Of a stretch of DNA of 64,000 bases, positions 55,947 through 64,000 are shown one piece after another (within the stretch, counting starts at the first letter, position 1; every line of letters starts with the position of its first letter). The notes under the pieces were generated by a model. It ran no database searches. It had not been told where the DNA came from and saw nothing but the letters and a program-made list of their open reading frames with translations. This DNA is from Alphaproteobacteria bacterium (GTDB lineage Bacteria; Pseudomonadota; Alphaproteobacteria; ATCC43930; CGMCC-115725). The stretch spans positions 1 through 64,000 of the forward strand of contig JAGWON010000016.1 in NCBI GenBank assembly GCA_028871055.1. Direction: 5' to 3'. Both the position numbers and the translations under genes were made by a program.

Positions 55947-56037
55947 AACGGGAGCGGGGCACGACCGGCAGCGCCTTGCGGAAACACGACTATACGAATG
56001 ACGAGCGAAGCGGTCCGATGCGGTCGCGCCCGATCGC

Positions 56038-57618
<1,581 letters not shown>

Positions 57619-58362
57619 CTAGGCGGCGGGCCCGCGAAAACCCTGCGCCACCAGGTAGACCTCGGCCGACTCGCTGCGCGAGGCGGGCGGCTTGGCGTGC
57701 CGCACCTGCGCGAAGTCGCGCTTCAAGCGTTGCAGCAGCTCGCCTTCGGCGCCGCCCTGATAGACCTTGCAGACGAAGGCGCCGCCCGACGCCAGGACCT
57801 CGACGGCGAAGTCGTAAGCCGCCTCGGCCAGCGCGACGATTTTCACATGGTCGGTCGCCCCATGGCCGGTCGCCGGCGCCGCCATGTCGGAGAGCACGAC
57901 GTCGGCCTGACCGCCGAGTGCCGCCTTGATGCGCGCCGGCGTCTCGGGCGCGGTGAAATCGGCGCGCAGCAGCGTTGCATCCGCAATCGGCGCGGCGTCG
58001 AGCACATCGACGCCGAGCACGAAACCCTTGCCCCGTGCGCTGCCCGTGCGCTCCACCGCGACCTGGGTCCAGCCGCCCGGCGCCGCGCCGAGATCGACCA
58101 CGCGCGCCCCAGGCTTGAGCACGCGGAAACGGTCATCGAGCTCGGCGAGCTTGAACGCCGCACGCGAGCGGTAGCCCAGTCGCTTGGCTTCGCGCACGTA
58201 AGGATCATTGAGCTGGCGCTGCAGCCATTGGGTCGACGACGCCTTGCGACCGCCGGCGGTCTTGACGCGCACGGCTTCGCCGCGCGGCGAGATGCCGCCG
58301 CGTCCGCCCTTCGCACCGGCGCCCATCCGGCCGCCCGAGGGCCATGATCCCTTACGCGCCAT
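57619..58362 (-). CDS. rlmE: 23S rRNA (uridine-2'-O-) methyltransferase
   Basis: A 247-residue RlmE/FtsJ enzyme that methylates U2552 of 23S rRNA (E. coli numbering). A basic Gly-rich N-terminal extension (residues 1-40) precedes the domain. Then come [22 protein letters not shown] (see YRSRAAFKL; Lys of the tetrad), the SAM site [15 protein letters not shown], the Asp in [12 protein letters not shown], the Lys in FVCKVYQGG and the Glu in [13 protein letters not shown]. The K-D-K-E tetrad is complete. It is 12 bp after the ppx gene stop. Confidence 0.93.
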   Translation of the reverse strand: MARKGSWPSGGRMGAGAKGGRGGISPRGEAVRVKTAGGRKASSTQWLQRQLNDPYVREAKRLGYRSRAAFKLAELDDRFRVLKPGARVVDLGAAPGGWTQVAVERTGSARGKGFVLGVDVLDAAPIADATLLRADFTAPETPARIKAALGGQADVVLSDMAAPATGHGATDHVKIVALAEAAYDFAVEVLASGGAFVCKVYQGGAEGELLQRLKRDFAQVRHAKPPASRSESAEVYLVAQGFRGPAA

Positions 58363-58373
58363 GAGAGACCGCG

Positions 58374-59504
58374 CTAACCGCCGGCGCCGACGAGGCTCAT
58401 CAGGATGCCTTCACGGATGCCGCGATCGGCGACCGCGAGCCGGCCCACCGGCCACAGCGTGCAGATCGCCTCGAGAATGGCGCAGCCCGCGAGCACGAGG
58501 TCGGCGCGCTCGTGGCCGATGCACGGATGTGCAGCGCGTTCGGCATAAGCCATCGACGCCAGCCGGTGCGTCACCCGCGCGATCGACGCAAAGTCGAGCG
58601 CGGTGCCGTCGACTCGCGCCCGGATATAGCGCGGCAGATTGAGATAGAGCGCGGTCAGGATGGTGACGGTGCCCGCACTGCCGAGCATCTGGACCTGTCC
58701 GGCGTGGATATGCCGGCCGATCGCAAACCGGCTCTCGAACGCCGCCAATGGCGCGCGCATTTCCTCGACCATGGCGCGATAGACCGCCGCGTCGACCTCG
58801 CGGCCGCCATAGCGGTCGGCGAAGGTGACGACGCCCTGCGGAATCGAGATATAGCCCTCGATGATCGGTTGCGCCTCTGGGCCGGGCGGCACCACAACCC
58901 AGACCAGCTCGGTCGATCCGCCGCCGATATCGAAGACCAGCGCCCGCGGCATGCGGCGATCGAGCAGCGGCGAGCAGCCGGCTACGACCAGGCGGGCCTC
59001 CTCGTCGCTCGAAATGATCTCCATCGCGATGCCGGTCACGGCCCGGATGCGCTCGACGAAATCGGCGCAGTTGGCGGCGCGGCGGCAGGCCGCGGTCGCG
59101 ACGTAGCGTGCTCCAGCGACGCGCCGGCCGGCGACGCGATCAGCGCAGATCTTGAGCGCCTCGATCGTGCGCCCCATCGCCGCCTCGGACAGGCGGCCGG
59201 TCGCCGCCAAGCCTTCGCCCAGCCGCACGATGCGCGAGAACGCCTCGACGACGCGAAAGCCGTTACGGCCGGCCGCGCGCGCCATCAGCAGACGGCAGTT
59301 GTTGGTGCCGAGATCGAGCGCCGCATAGGTGGCGCGGCGCTCGTCGGACGATGCTGATCCGAAGGGTGGCGAGTGGGATGGCAACACGCGGCAGCTCGTC
59401 AGGACAAAAGGTCCTGGCGATGCTAGCCCATCAACCCGCCGAAGCGAAGCGGCCTCGGCCGCGGCTGCCGCGCGCCTTGGCGTGATTGTTCGGCGGCGCG
59501 GCAT
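58374..59504 (-). CDS. Ppx/GppA-family phosphatase
   Basis: A 376-residue exopolyphosphatase / pppGpp phosphatase family protein of the short, two-domain alphaproteobacterial type. After a 57-residue Arg/Ser-rich leader of doubtful significance, the domain starts [15 protein letters not shown] (phosphate-binding loop). The second loop is [14 protein letters not shown], and the acidic [10 protein letters not shown] segment is also conserved. The real start could be further in than ATG 59504. The grouping with rlmE is common in alphaproteobacteria. Confidence 0.9.
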   Translation of the reverse strand: MPRRRTITPRRAAAAAEAASLRRVDGLASPGPFVLTSCRVLPSHSPPFGSASSDERRATYAALDLGTNNCRLLMARAAGRNGFRVVEAFSRIVRLGEGLAATGRLSEAAMGRTIEALKICADRVAGRRVAGARYVATAACRRAANCADFVERIRAVTGIAMEIISSDEEARLVVAGCSPLLDRRMPRALVFDIGGGSTELVWVVVPPGPEAQPIIEGYISIPQGVVTFADRYGGREVDAAVYRAMVEEMRAPLAAFESRFAIGRHIHAGQVQMLGSAGTVTILTALYLNLPRYIRARVDGTALDFASIARVTHRLASMAYAERAAHPCIGHERADLVLAGCAILEAICTLWPVGRLAVADRGIREGILMSLVGAGG

Positions 59505-59606
59505 GGGGCATGCGGCGCCGGCCGATTAAACGCGGGCGCGCCGGCGCACATATCACGTCTCGAGGTTGCCAATCCCGGCCGTCTCTTCGTTCTCAGGAGA
59601 AGTTCC

Positions 59607-59792
59607 ATGCGTACGTTCACAGTCTTGCGCGTGCTGGCCCTGGCCACCGCGCTGTCGGCGCCCTTGGCCCAGGCCGCGTTGGCCGGCCAGCAGGAGCAGC
59701 AGGCTCTGGTCGGTCAATCCGCGGTCACCGCGCCGTCCTTTGGCGTTGGCCCGTACAGCGACGCGGCGCTGTCGCCCGCAGTCGGCGACTAA
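59607..59792 (+). CDS. very small exported peptide
   Basis: A 61-residue product with a signal peptide at residues 1-26 (MRTFTVLRVLALATALSAPL, cut near ALA). The mature part is about 35 residues, Gln/Ala/Gly/Ser-rich, ending SPAVGD, without cysteine. AGGAG before the ATG (CTCAGGAGAAGTTCC) is a strong ribosome binding site. Function unknown. It is followed by a stem-like GCCATCGCC...GGCGGTGGC (59813-59833) that may serve as terminator. Confidence 0.62.
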   Translation: MRTFTVLRVLALATALSAPLAQAALAGQQEQQALVGQSAVTAPSFGVGPYSDAALSPAVGD

Positions 59793-59834
59793 CCGAGCGG
59801 CCCGGGCGCTGAGCCATCGCCGAAAGGCGGTGGC

Positions 59835-60752
59835 TCAGCGCGCGCCGTTCCGTCCGTTCTTGAGATTTTGGCGCAAAAAGTCGATCAGCGCCTGCAATGG
59901 CGCGGGGACCTGGCGCCGGCTCGGGTAATAGAGGAAGAACTCGTCGGTATCCGGCGGCAGCCAATCCTTGAACAACAGCACCAGCCGCCCATCTGCGGCC
60001 GCATCCTCGATGTAGCGCCAGCTCAAGTAGAGAAGGCCGACGCCGTCGAGCGCCGCGCGCACCGCCACGTCCGGGGTGTTGACGATCAGCGTGCCCTCCG
60101 GCGTCGCCTCGAAACTTTTGCCGTTCTCCTGGAAGCGCCACGGGATGAAACCGCCGCCCGGCAGGCGGAAGCGGATCGCGTTGTGGTGAGCGAGGTCGCG
60201 CGGAGTCTGCGGCGCCTCGTGTTGCGCAAGATACGCGGGCGCGGCGACCACGACGCGCCGGATCGGATCTGAGATGCGGACCGCGATCATGTCGCGGTCG
60301 ATGCTGTTGCCGAAGCGGATGCCGGCATCGAAGCGGCCGGCGACGATGTCGACCAGCGCAGCGTCGACCGAAATCTCGAGCCGGATCTCGGGATAGGCGG
60401 CGAAGAAGCGCTGCAGGACCGGCGCCAGGACGAAGCTTGCCGCCGGTGCCGGCACCGTCAGGCGGATGAGGCCCGCCGGCTTGCCGCGCAGCGCGCGCAC
60501 CGAGTCGATTGCGGTATTGAAGTCGGCGACCAGCGGCCGCAGCCGCTCGAGCAGGCGCTCGCCGGCCTCGGTCGGCGCGACGCTGCGCGTGGTGCGGTTG
60601 AGCAGGCGCACACCGAGCTGCTCCTCGAGATCGCGGATGGTCTGGCTCAGCGTCGAGGGCGAGATACCGAGGGCGACGGCGGCCTTGGAAAAGGAGCGGC
60701 GCTCGACGATTGCCGCAAAGGCGCCGATTTCCTCGAAACCGGGATTTCGCAT
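59835..60752 (-). CDS. LysR-family transcriptional regulator
   Basis: A 305-residue LysR regulator. The N-terminal HTH is FAAIVERRSFSKAAVALGIS then PSTLSQTIRDLEEQLGVRLL, with NRTTRSVAPTEAGERLL. The effector domain follows from about residue 90 (GLIRLTVPAPAASFVLAPVL). It resembles the group that controls NAD(P)H-dependent oxidoreductases and quinone or glutathione genes, but no divergent target is adjacent: upstream lies 331 bp of non-coding DNA and then a tRNA gene. The target is unknown. ATG 60752 is chosen as the HTH begins soon after it. Confidence 0.91.
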   Translation of the reverse strand: MRNPGFEEIGAFAAIVERRSFSKAAVALGISPSTLSQTIRDLEEQLGVRLLNRTTRSVAPTEAGERLLERLRPLVADFNTAIDSVRALRGKPAGLIRLTVPAPAASFVLAPVLQRFFAAYPEIRLEISVDAALVDIVAGRFDAGIRFGNSIDRDMIAVRISDPIRRVVVAAPAYLAQHEAPQTPRDLAHHNAIRFRLPGGGFIPWRFQENGKSFEATPEGTLIVNTPDVAVRAALDGVGLLYLSWRYIEDAAADGRLVLLFKDWLPPDTDEFFLYYPSRRQVPAPLQALIDFLRQNLKNGRNGAR

Positions 60753-61083
60753 TGTTTCGATTCTCCGAACAGGCCATGCGAATTCTAGCCATTCCGCCAG
60801 GGCAGCCCCACTGCCATTTTTGCAATGCACCAAAATGCCGGACGCGGGCCTGGGCCGCCGTCGGTAGAGAATTGACGGACAATATTCTTTTCGTCGCGTC
60901 GAGCGCTTTCGGCGTCGCGTCACAATCAAGCCGCATTGCGGCGGAGCTGATTGACGGCCTGCGCCGGCGGAATCCCACCGCCATCGTCACCGAGCGTGCC
61001 ATTGTCACTGAGCGTACGCTCCCGAGCGCGGCCCTCCCCAAGCGCCGCCTGCCTGTGCTAGAGAAATTGCGCGATGCCCCTGC
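60753..61083. other. 331-bp gap between the LysR gene and tRNA-Gln
   Basis: No gene seen. It contains the LysR promoter region and the tRNA promoter, neither with a clear consensus. A small direct repeat (CCATCGTCACCGAGCG-like, around 60980-61020: GTCACCGAGCGTGCC / GTCACTGAGCGTACG) is visible. Confidence 0.4.
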
Positions 61084-61157
61084 TGGGGGATCGTCTAACG
61101 GTAGGACAGCGGACTCTGACTCCGCGAGTCTAGGTTCGAATCCTAGTCCCCCAGCCA
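61084..61157 (+). tRNA. tRNA-Gln (anticodon CTG), CCA encoded
   Basis: Acceptor arms TGGGGGA (61084-61090) and TCCCCCA (61147-61153) pair fully. The anticodon stem is GCGGA/TCCGC with loop CTCTGAC, giving anticodon CTG (glutamine, CAG codons). The T arm TAGG-TTCGAAT-CCTA is standard. Discriminator G and CCA (61155-61157) are in the DNA. Transcribed on the plus strand, in a gap between two minus-strand genes. Confidence 0.96.
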
Positions 61158-61246
61158 TTCTATAGCGCCGGGAAAGCAGACCTCTCGGCAGATCTAAGTT
61201 GTGCCCGGAGCAGAAATTCTGCCGGAGCTGTCTTGGTCCATCCCGC

Positions 61247-62548
61247 TCACTTTCGAAACGCCAGAACCTGGCCGCGCCACGGCTCGAAACCAGCGAAGCG
61301 TGTCCGGCTGCCGAGCGCCTCTTCGATCCGGAGCGCCTCGTTCCACTTCGCCATTCGCTCCGAGCGCGCGAACGAGCCGACCTTGAGCTGAAGCACGCTC
61401 CAGCCGACCGCGAGGTGAACGATGGTCACGTCCTCGGTCTCGCCCGAGCGCGCGGAGACGATTGCGCCCCAACGGGCGGCGCGCGCCGCCTCGACCGCAG
61501 CCTTGGCCTCGCTCACGGTCCCGACCTGATTCGGCTTGACCAGAACGGCGTTACAGGCCGGCATGGCCGCGGCGCGGCGCACGCGTGCGGCGTCGGTCAC
61601 GAGAAAATCGTCGCCCACGATCTGCACCCGGTGGCCGACCGCCTTGGTGAAGCGCGTGAGACCCGCCGCGTCGTGCTCGGCCAGGGGATCCTCGATCGAG
61701 ACGATCGGATAACGGTCAAGCCAATCGATCAGCATGGCGGACATGGCGTCGGAATCGAGCACGCGGCCGTCGAGCGCGAGGCGGTATGCGCCGTCGCGGT
61801 AGAAATCGGAGGCCGCAACGTCGAGCGAGATCGAAATTTCGTCGCCGGGCGTGAAGCCCGCGCGCTCGATTGCGCCCATTAGGGCGTCGAGCGCCGCGGT
61901 GTTGGAATCGAACGCCGGCCAGAAGCCGCCTTCGTCGGCGACACCCTGGAGTCGGCCGGTTTCACGCATCATCGCGCCGGCCGCGCGGTAAATTTCCGCG
62001 GTCCAGTCCAGCGCCTCGGCGAAGGAACGCGCTTTTGGCGCCACGACCATGAAGTCCTGGATGTCGACGCGCCGCCCCGCATGGGCACCACCGCCGAAAA
62101 TTTGAACCTCGGGGATCGGCATGGCGGCGGGCCGATCGCCGAGAAGATAGGCATAGAGCGGCATATCGGCGGCTGCGGCAGCGGCATGGAGCACCGCCAT
62201 CGACGTCGCGATCATGGCATTGGCGCCGAGCCGCGCCTTGTCGGGCGTGCGGTCGAGCGCGATCAGCGTGTCGTCGATGCTTTTCTGGTCGCGCGCGTCG
62301 CGGCCGCGCAGCGTGTTCGCGATCGCGCCGTTGACGTTGCCGACGGCCTTCATGACGTCGGCTCCGCCGAACCGGCTGCCGCCGTCGCGCAGATCAACAG
62401 CTTCGCCGCTGCCGACCGATGCACCGGCCGGCGCGATCGCCCGCCTCCGGGCGCCACCCGAGAGCGTCACCTCGGCCTCGACGGTGGGCCGGCCGCGCGA
62501 ATCCCAAACACGGCGGCCGCGGACAGCAACGATCTCGGTCGCGGTCAT
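61247..62548 (-). CDS. divergent enolase paralogue
   Basis: A 433-residue enolase-superfamily protein. Metal ligands are present: D243 (SISLDVA), E286 (SIEDPL) and D313 (VGDDF). E206 in ADEGG, His156 in GAHAG and K338 in VKPNQVG are kept. Two positions differ from glycolytic enolases: the Glu of MQEFM is Asp (D165, IQDFM), and SHRSGETED reads SARSGETED (A366). GASV replaces GAST in the lid loop. It may act on another phosphorylated acid. Its start overlaps the stop of the kinase gene (ATGA), so the kinase may make its substrate. Confidence 0.86.
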   Translation of the reverse strand: MTATEIVAVRGRRVWDSRGRPTVEAEVTLSGGARRRAIAPAGASVGSGEAVDLRDGGSRFGGADVMKAVGNVNGAIANTLRGRDARDQKSIDDTLIALDRTPDKARLGANAMIATSMAVLHAAAAAADMPLYAYLLGDRPAAMPIPEVQIFGGGAHAGRRVDIQDFMVVAPKARSFAEALDWTAEIYRAAGAMMRETGRLQGVADEGGFWPAFDSNTAALDALMGAIERAGFTPGDEISISLDVAASDFYRDGAYRLALDGRVLDSDAMSAMLIDWLDRYPIVSIEDPLAEHDAAGLTRFTKAVGHRVQIVGDDFLVTDAARVRRAAAMPACNAVLVKPNQVGTVSEAKAAVEAARAARWGAIVSARSGETEDVTIVHLAVGWSVLQLKVGSFARSERMAKWNEALRIEEALGSRTRFAGFEPWRGQVLAFRK

Positions 62549-63573
62549 GCGTGAACCTCGCGGCCCCATGCATCGCGAATGACGTCGAGGCGATCCACTC
62601 GGGTTGCGATAAATCGGCGCGCGAAATTCCGGACGCAATTCTTCTCGCGCTCGTTGGTGATGTATTCGATCGGCGATTTGCCGTCGATCCGGCCCAATAG
62701 CAGCGCCGGTAGCAGGCCTGCGGTCAAGCTTTCCATCTCCGCGCGCGGCTGCCAGGTCACGCCCGTGAGATAGGTCTCGGTCAGGCGCTCGAACAGCCGG
62801 AGGAAACCGCGCGCGTTCTGCGGTTGCCACAGGCATTTCAGCAGCAAGTGATTGAGGCAGAAGGCGAGATCGAAGGCCGGTTCGCCGTACCAGGCGCATT
62901 CCGAATCGATGAACACCGGGCCATCCGGTCCGATCAGGATGTTCTTCGGGCTGATATCGCCATGCACCAACGCGCGCTTGGCCGCGAGCGTGGTGCGCGA
63001 AAGCGCTTCGAGAAGCGGCGCCAGATCGGTGTGGACGCGCCCGGTTGCGACCAGATAGGGCTCGAGCCGGATGGCGTAGAAACAGTCGCCGGTATCGAAT
63101 GCGGCGGCGATCTCGGATCGGCCGGCGGTCGCGGCATGGATCGCGGCCAGGCGCGCGGCGACCGCGACCGCCGTCTCCGCGCGCAGGATCCCGTCGCGTA
63201 GTTGGCTCTTCCAACTCGGATACCGGCCGGGATCGAGATAGTCCATGACGAAGAGGCCGGCATCCCGGTCCTGGCCCACGAGGCGCGGGACCGAGCCCGG
63301 CCAGATCGCCGCGGCGGCGGCAAGCCACTTCCATTCGGCATCGTTGCGCTCGATCGGCGCCTCCCAAAGCTGCGGCACTTTGAGCCGCGCCAAGGCGCGC
63401 TTCAGGCAATAGCGTCGCGCGCCGATCTCGACGCGCCAGATTTCCGACGAAACTCCGCCATCGAGCGGCACGCATACGACCTTGTCGCCGGGCGCAAGCA
63501 GACCCATGCGCCCGACCACGGCACCGATCTCATCTTCGGTCAGGGGATTGGCGCGCGTCGTTGACCTGCTCAT
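62545..63573 (-). CDS. aminoglycoside-phosphotransferase-fold small-molecule kinase
   Basis: A 342-residue APH/choline-kinase-like protein. The nucleotide loop lies near VPLDGGVSSEIWRVEIG with the Lys in RRYCLKRALA. The catalytic loop is LVHGDISPKNILIG and the metal Asp is in VFIDSECAWYGEPAFDLA (see VFIDSECAW). It phosphorylates a small hydroxyl compound; resistance to aminoglycosides is not implied. ATG 63573 is preferred; a TTG at 63582 is possible. Translational coupling to the enolase paralogue suggests that its product is the next enzyme's substrate. Confidence 0.87.
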   Translation of the reverse strand: MSRSTTRANPLTEDEIGAVVGRMGLLAPGDKVVCVPLDGGVSSEIWRVEIGARRYCLKRALARLKVPQLWEAPIERNDAEWKWLAAAAAIWPGSVPRLVGQDRDAGLFVMDYLDPGRYPSWKSQLRDGILRAETAVAVAARLAAIHAATAGRSEIAAAFDTGDCFYAIRLEPYLVATGRVHTDLAPLLEALSRTTLAAKRALVHGDISPKNILIGPDGPVFIDSECAWYGEPAFDLAFCLNHLLLKCLWQPQNARGFLRLFERLTETYLTGVTWQPRAEMESLTAGLLPALLLGRIDGKSPIEYITNEREKNCVRNFARRFIATRVDRLDVIRDAWGREVHA

Positions 63574-63606
63574 GACCGTCAATTACGCCAATCGCCCGAT
63601 TGGAAC

Positions 63607-64000
63607 CTAGGCTGGCGCGCTTCCCCGGGCGTGGAGTGCCATGGTGATGAGCGCCATTCCTCCGAACACCAGGTCGATGCCGACGAGCAACCCGAGCGCC
63701 CAGGTCGCGGTGCCCGGCAGCCCGGCGAAAATCACCGCGGCCAGGCCCAAATCGATAACGCCGTTCAGCACCAACCAGCCCCAGCGTCCCGAGAGGGCGC
63801 GCTTGTGCTCAAGCGCGAACAAGATGGAGAGAATGCCCTCGATGACGAAGAAGGCTATCAGCACCAGGGTCAGCGAAATCGCGCCGCCGACCGGCCAGCG
63901 GATCAAGATGAGTCCGACCGCGATGCCGAGCACGGCCGAAAGCAGCGACCACCAGAAACCCGGTGCCTGCTTCATCCAGAAGGTGGTGATCAGGCCGAGA
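63607..64000 (-). CDS. HdeD-like membrane protein (partial, N-terminus beyond window)
   Basis: The frame stays open from 63607 to base 64000, so the start is outside the window. About 131 residues are visible, with four hydrophobic helices: FWWSLLSAVLGIAVGLILI, ISLTLVLIAFFVIEGILSIL, LNGVIDLGLAAVIFAG and LGLLVGIDLVFGGMALITMA. The VGIDLVFGG segment is typical of HdeD/DUF308 proteins, linked to acid stress in enterobacteria. An internal ATG at 63975 is unlikely to be the true start because the hydrophobic coding sequence continues upstream of it. Confidence 0.82.
   Translation of the reverse strand, partial: LGLITTFWMKQAPGFWWSLLSAVLGIAVGLILIRWPVGGAISLTLVLIAFFVIEGILSILFALEHKRALSGRWGWLVLNGVIDLGLAAVIFAGLPGTATWALGLLVGIDLVFGGMALITMALHARGSAPA

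Noticed and set aside
61084-61157. tRNA-Gln as attachment site of an integrated element
   Set aside because: No integrase, no repeated tRNA 3' end and no low-GC segment adjoin it.
62545-63573. Aminoglycoside resistance gene
   Set aside because: Only the APH fold is visible; coupling to an enolase paralogue points to metabolic phosphorylation.

Overview
High-GC chromosomal DNA of an alphaproteobacterium. The organism type is inferred from the split NAD(P) transhydrogenase genes (pntAA-pntAB-pntB), the ppx-rlmE-guaB-rsmB-guaA order, an EcfG-like promoter motif (GGAAT-N16-CGTT) before an ECF sigma gene, and intergenic hairpin repeats of the kind common in that class. A Rhodospirillales- or Reyranella-like host is plausible, but no rRNA is present to fix the genus. 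No plasmid, phage, integrase, transposase or CRISPR array was seen.

Layout. 1-2.8 kb: transhydrogenase operon (pntB truncated by the window edge). 3.2-7.6 kb: an ECF sigma / membrane anti-sigma pair followed by an OpgC-type acyltransferase and two tandem SGNH-fold proteins, one of which has lost its catalytic residues. 7.6-16 kb: alcohol dehydrogenase, UDP-glucuronate 4-epimerase, acyl-CoA synthetase, M3 oligopeptidase, amidohydrolase and ABC1/UbiB kinase. 16-26.7 kb: nucleotide-sugar and glycan genes (UDP-xylose synthase, UDP-glucose dehydrogenase, GalE, a glycosidase-glycosyltransferase fusion, an ABC exporter) around a membrane-embedded spermidine-synthase-like protein. Together with the 4-epimerase at 8.7 kb these can supply UDP-glucuronate, UDP-galacturonate, UDP-xylose and UDP-galactose to a surface glycan. 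26.7-35.7 kb: transporters, an FlhF-like GTPase, a CoA-transferase/crotonase pair, MsrA and a dehydrogenase.

36-42.8 kb is the most unusual stretch. A cyclase-family hydrolase and a histidinol-dehydrogenase-family enzyme are followed by a chimeric pseudogene: the start of a short-chain dehydrogenase joined to a second copy of the cyclase tail. Immediately after comes a 1295-residue gene of clearly lower GC, without a recognisable partner. Its layout (nuclease-like N-terminus, degenerate NTPase-like middle, very long helical C-terminus) resembles large defence proteins and is my main candidate for an undescribed system. A second lower-GC accessory patch at 51.5-52.9 kb holds a two-gene unit whose second product has a HEPN-like R-x6-H motif.

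43-50.4 kb carries a 3-hydroxyisobutyrate-dehydrogenase-like gene, a branched-chain-amino-acid-type ABC importer without its binding protein, and an enoyl-CoA hydratase / acyl-CoA dehydrogenase / CDGSH iron-sulfur operon. 50.8 kb holds an exported isochorismatase-fold protein lacking the catalytic cysteine. 53-59.5 kb is the guaA-rsmB-guaB-rlmE-ppx block. The end holds a LysR regulator, tRNA-Gln(CTG), a divergent enolase paralogue coupled to an APH-type kinase, and the edge of an HdeD-like membrane protein. All statements come from reading the sequence and from remembered family features; no database search was run.
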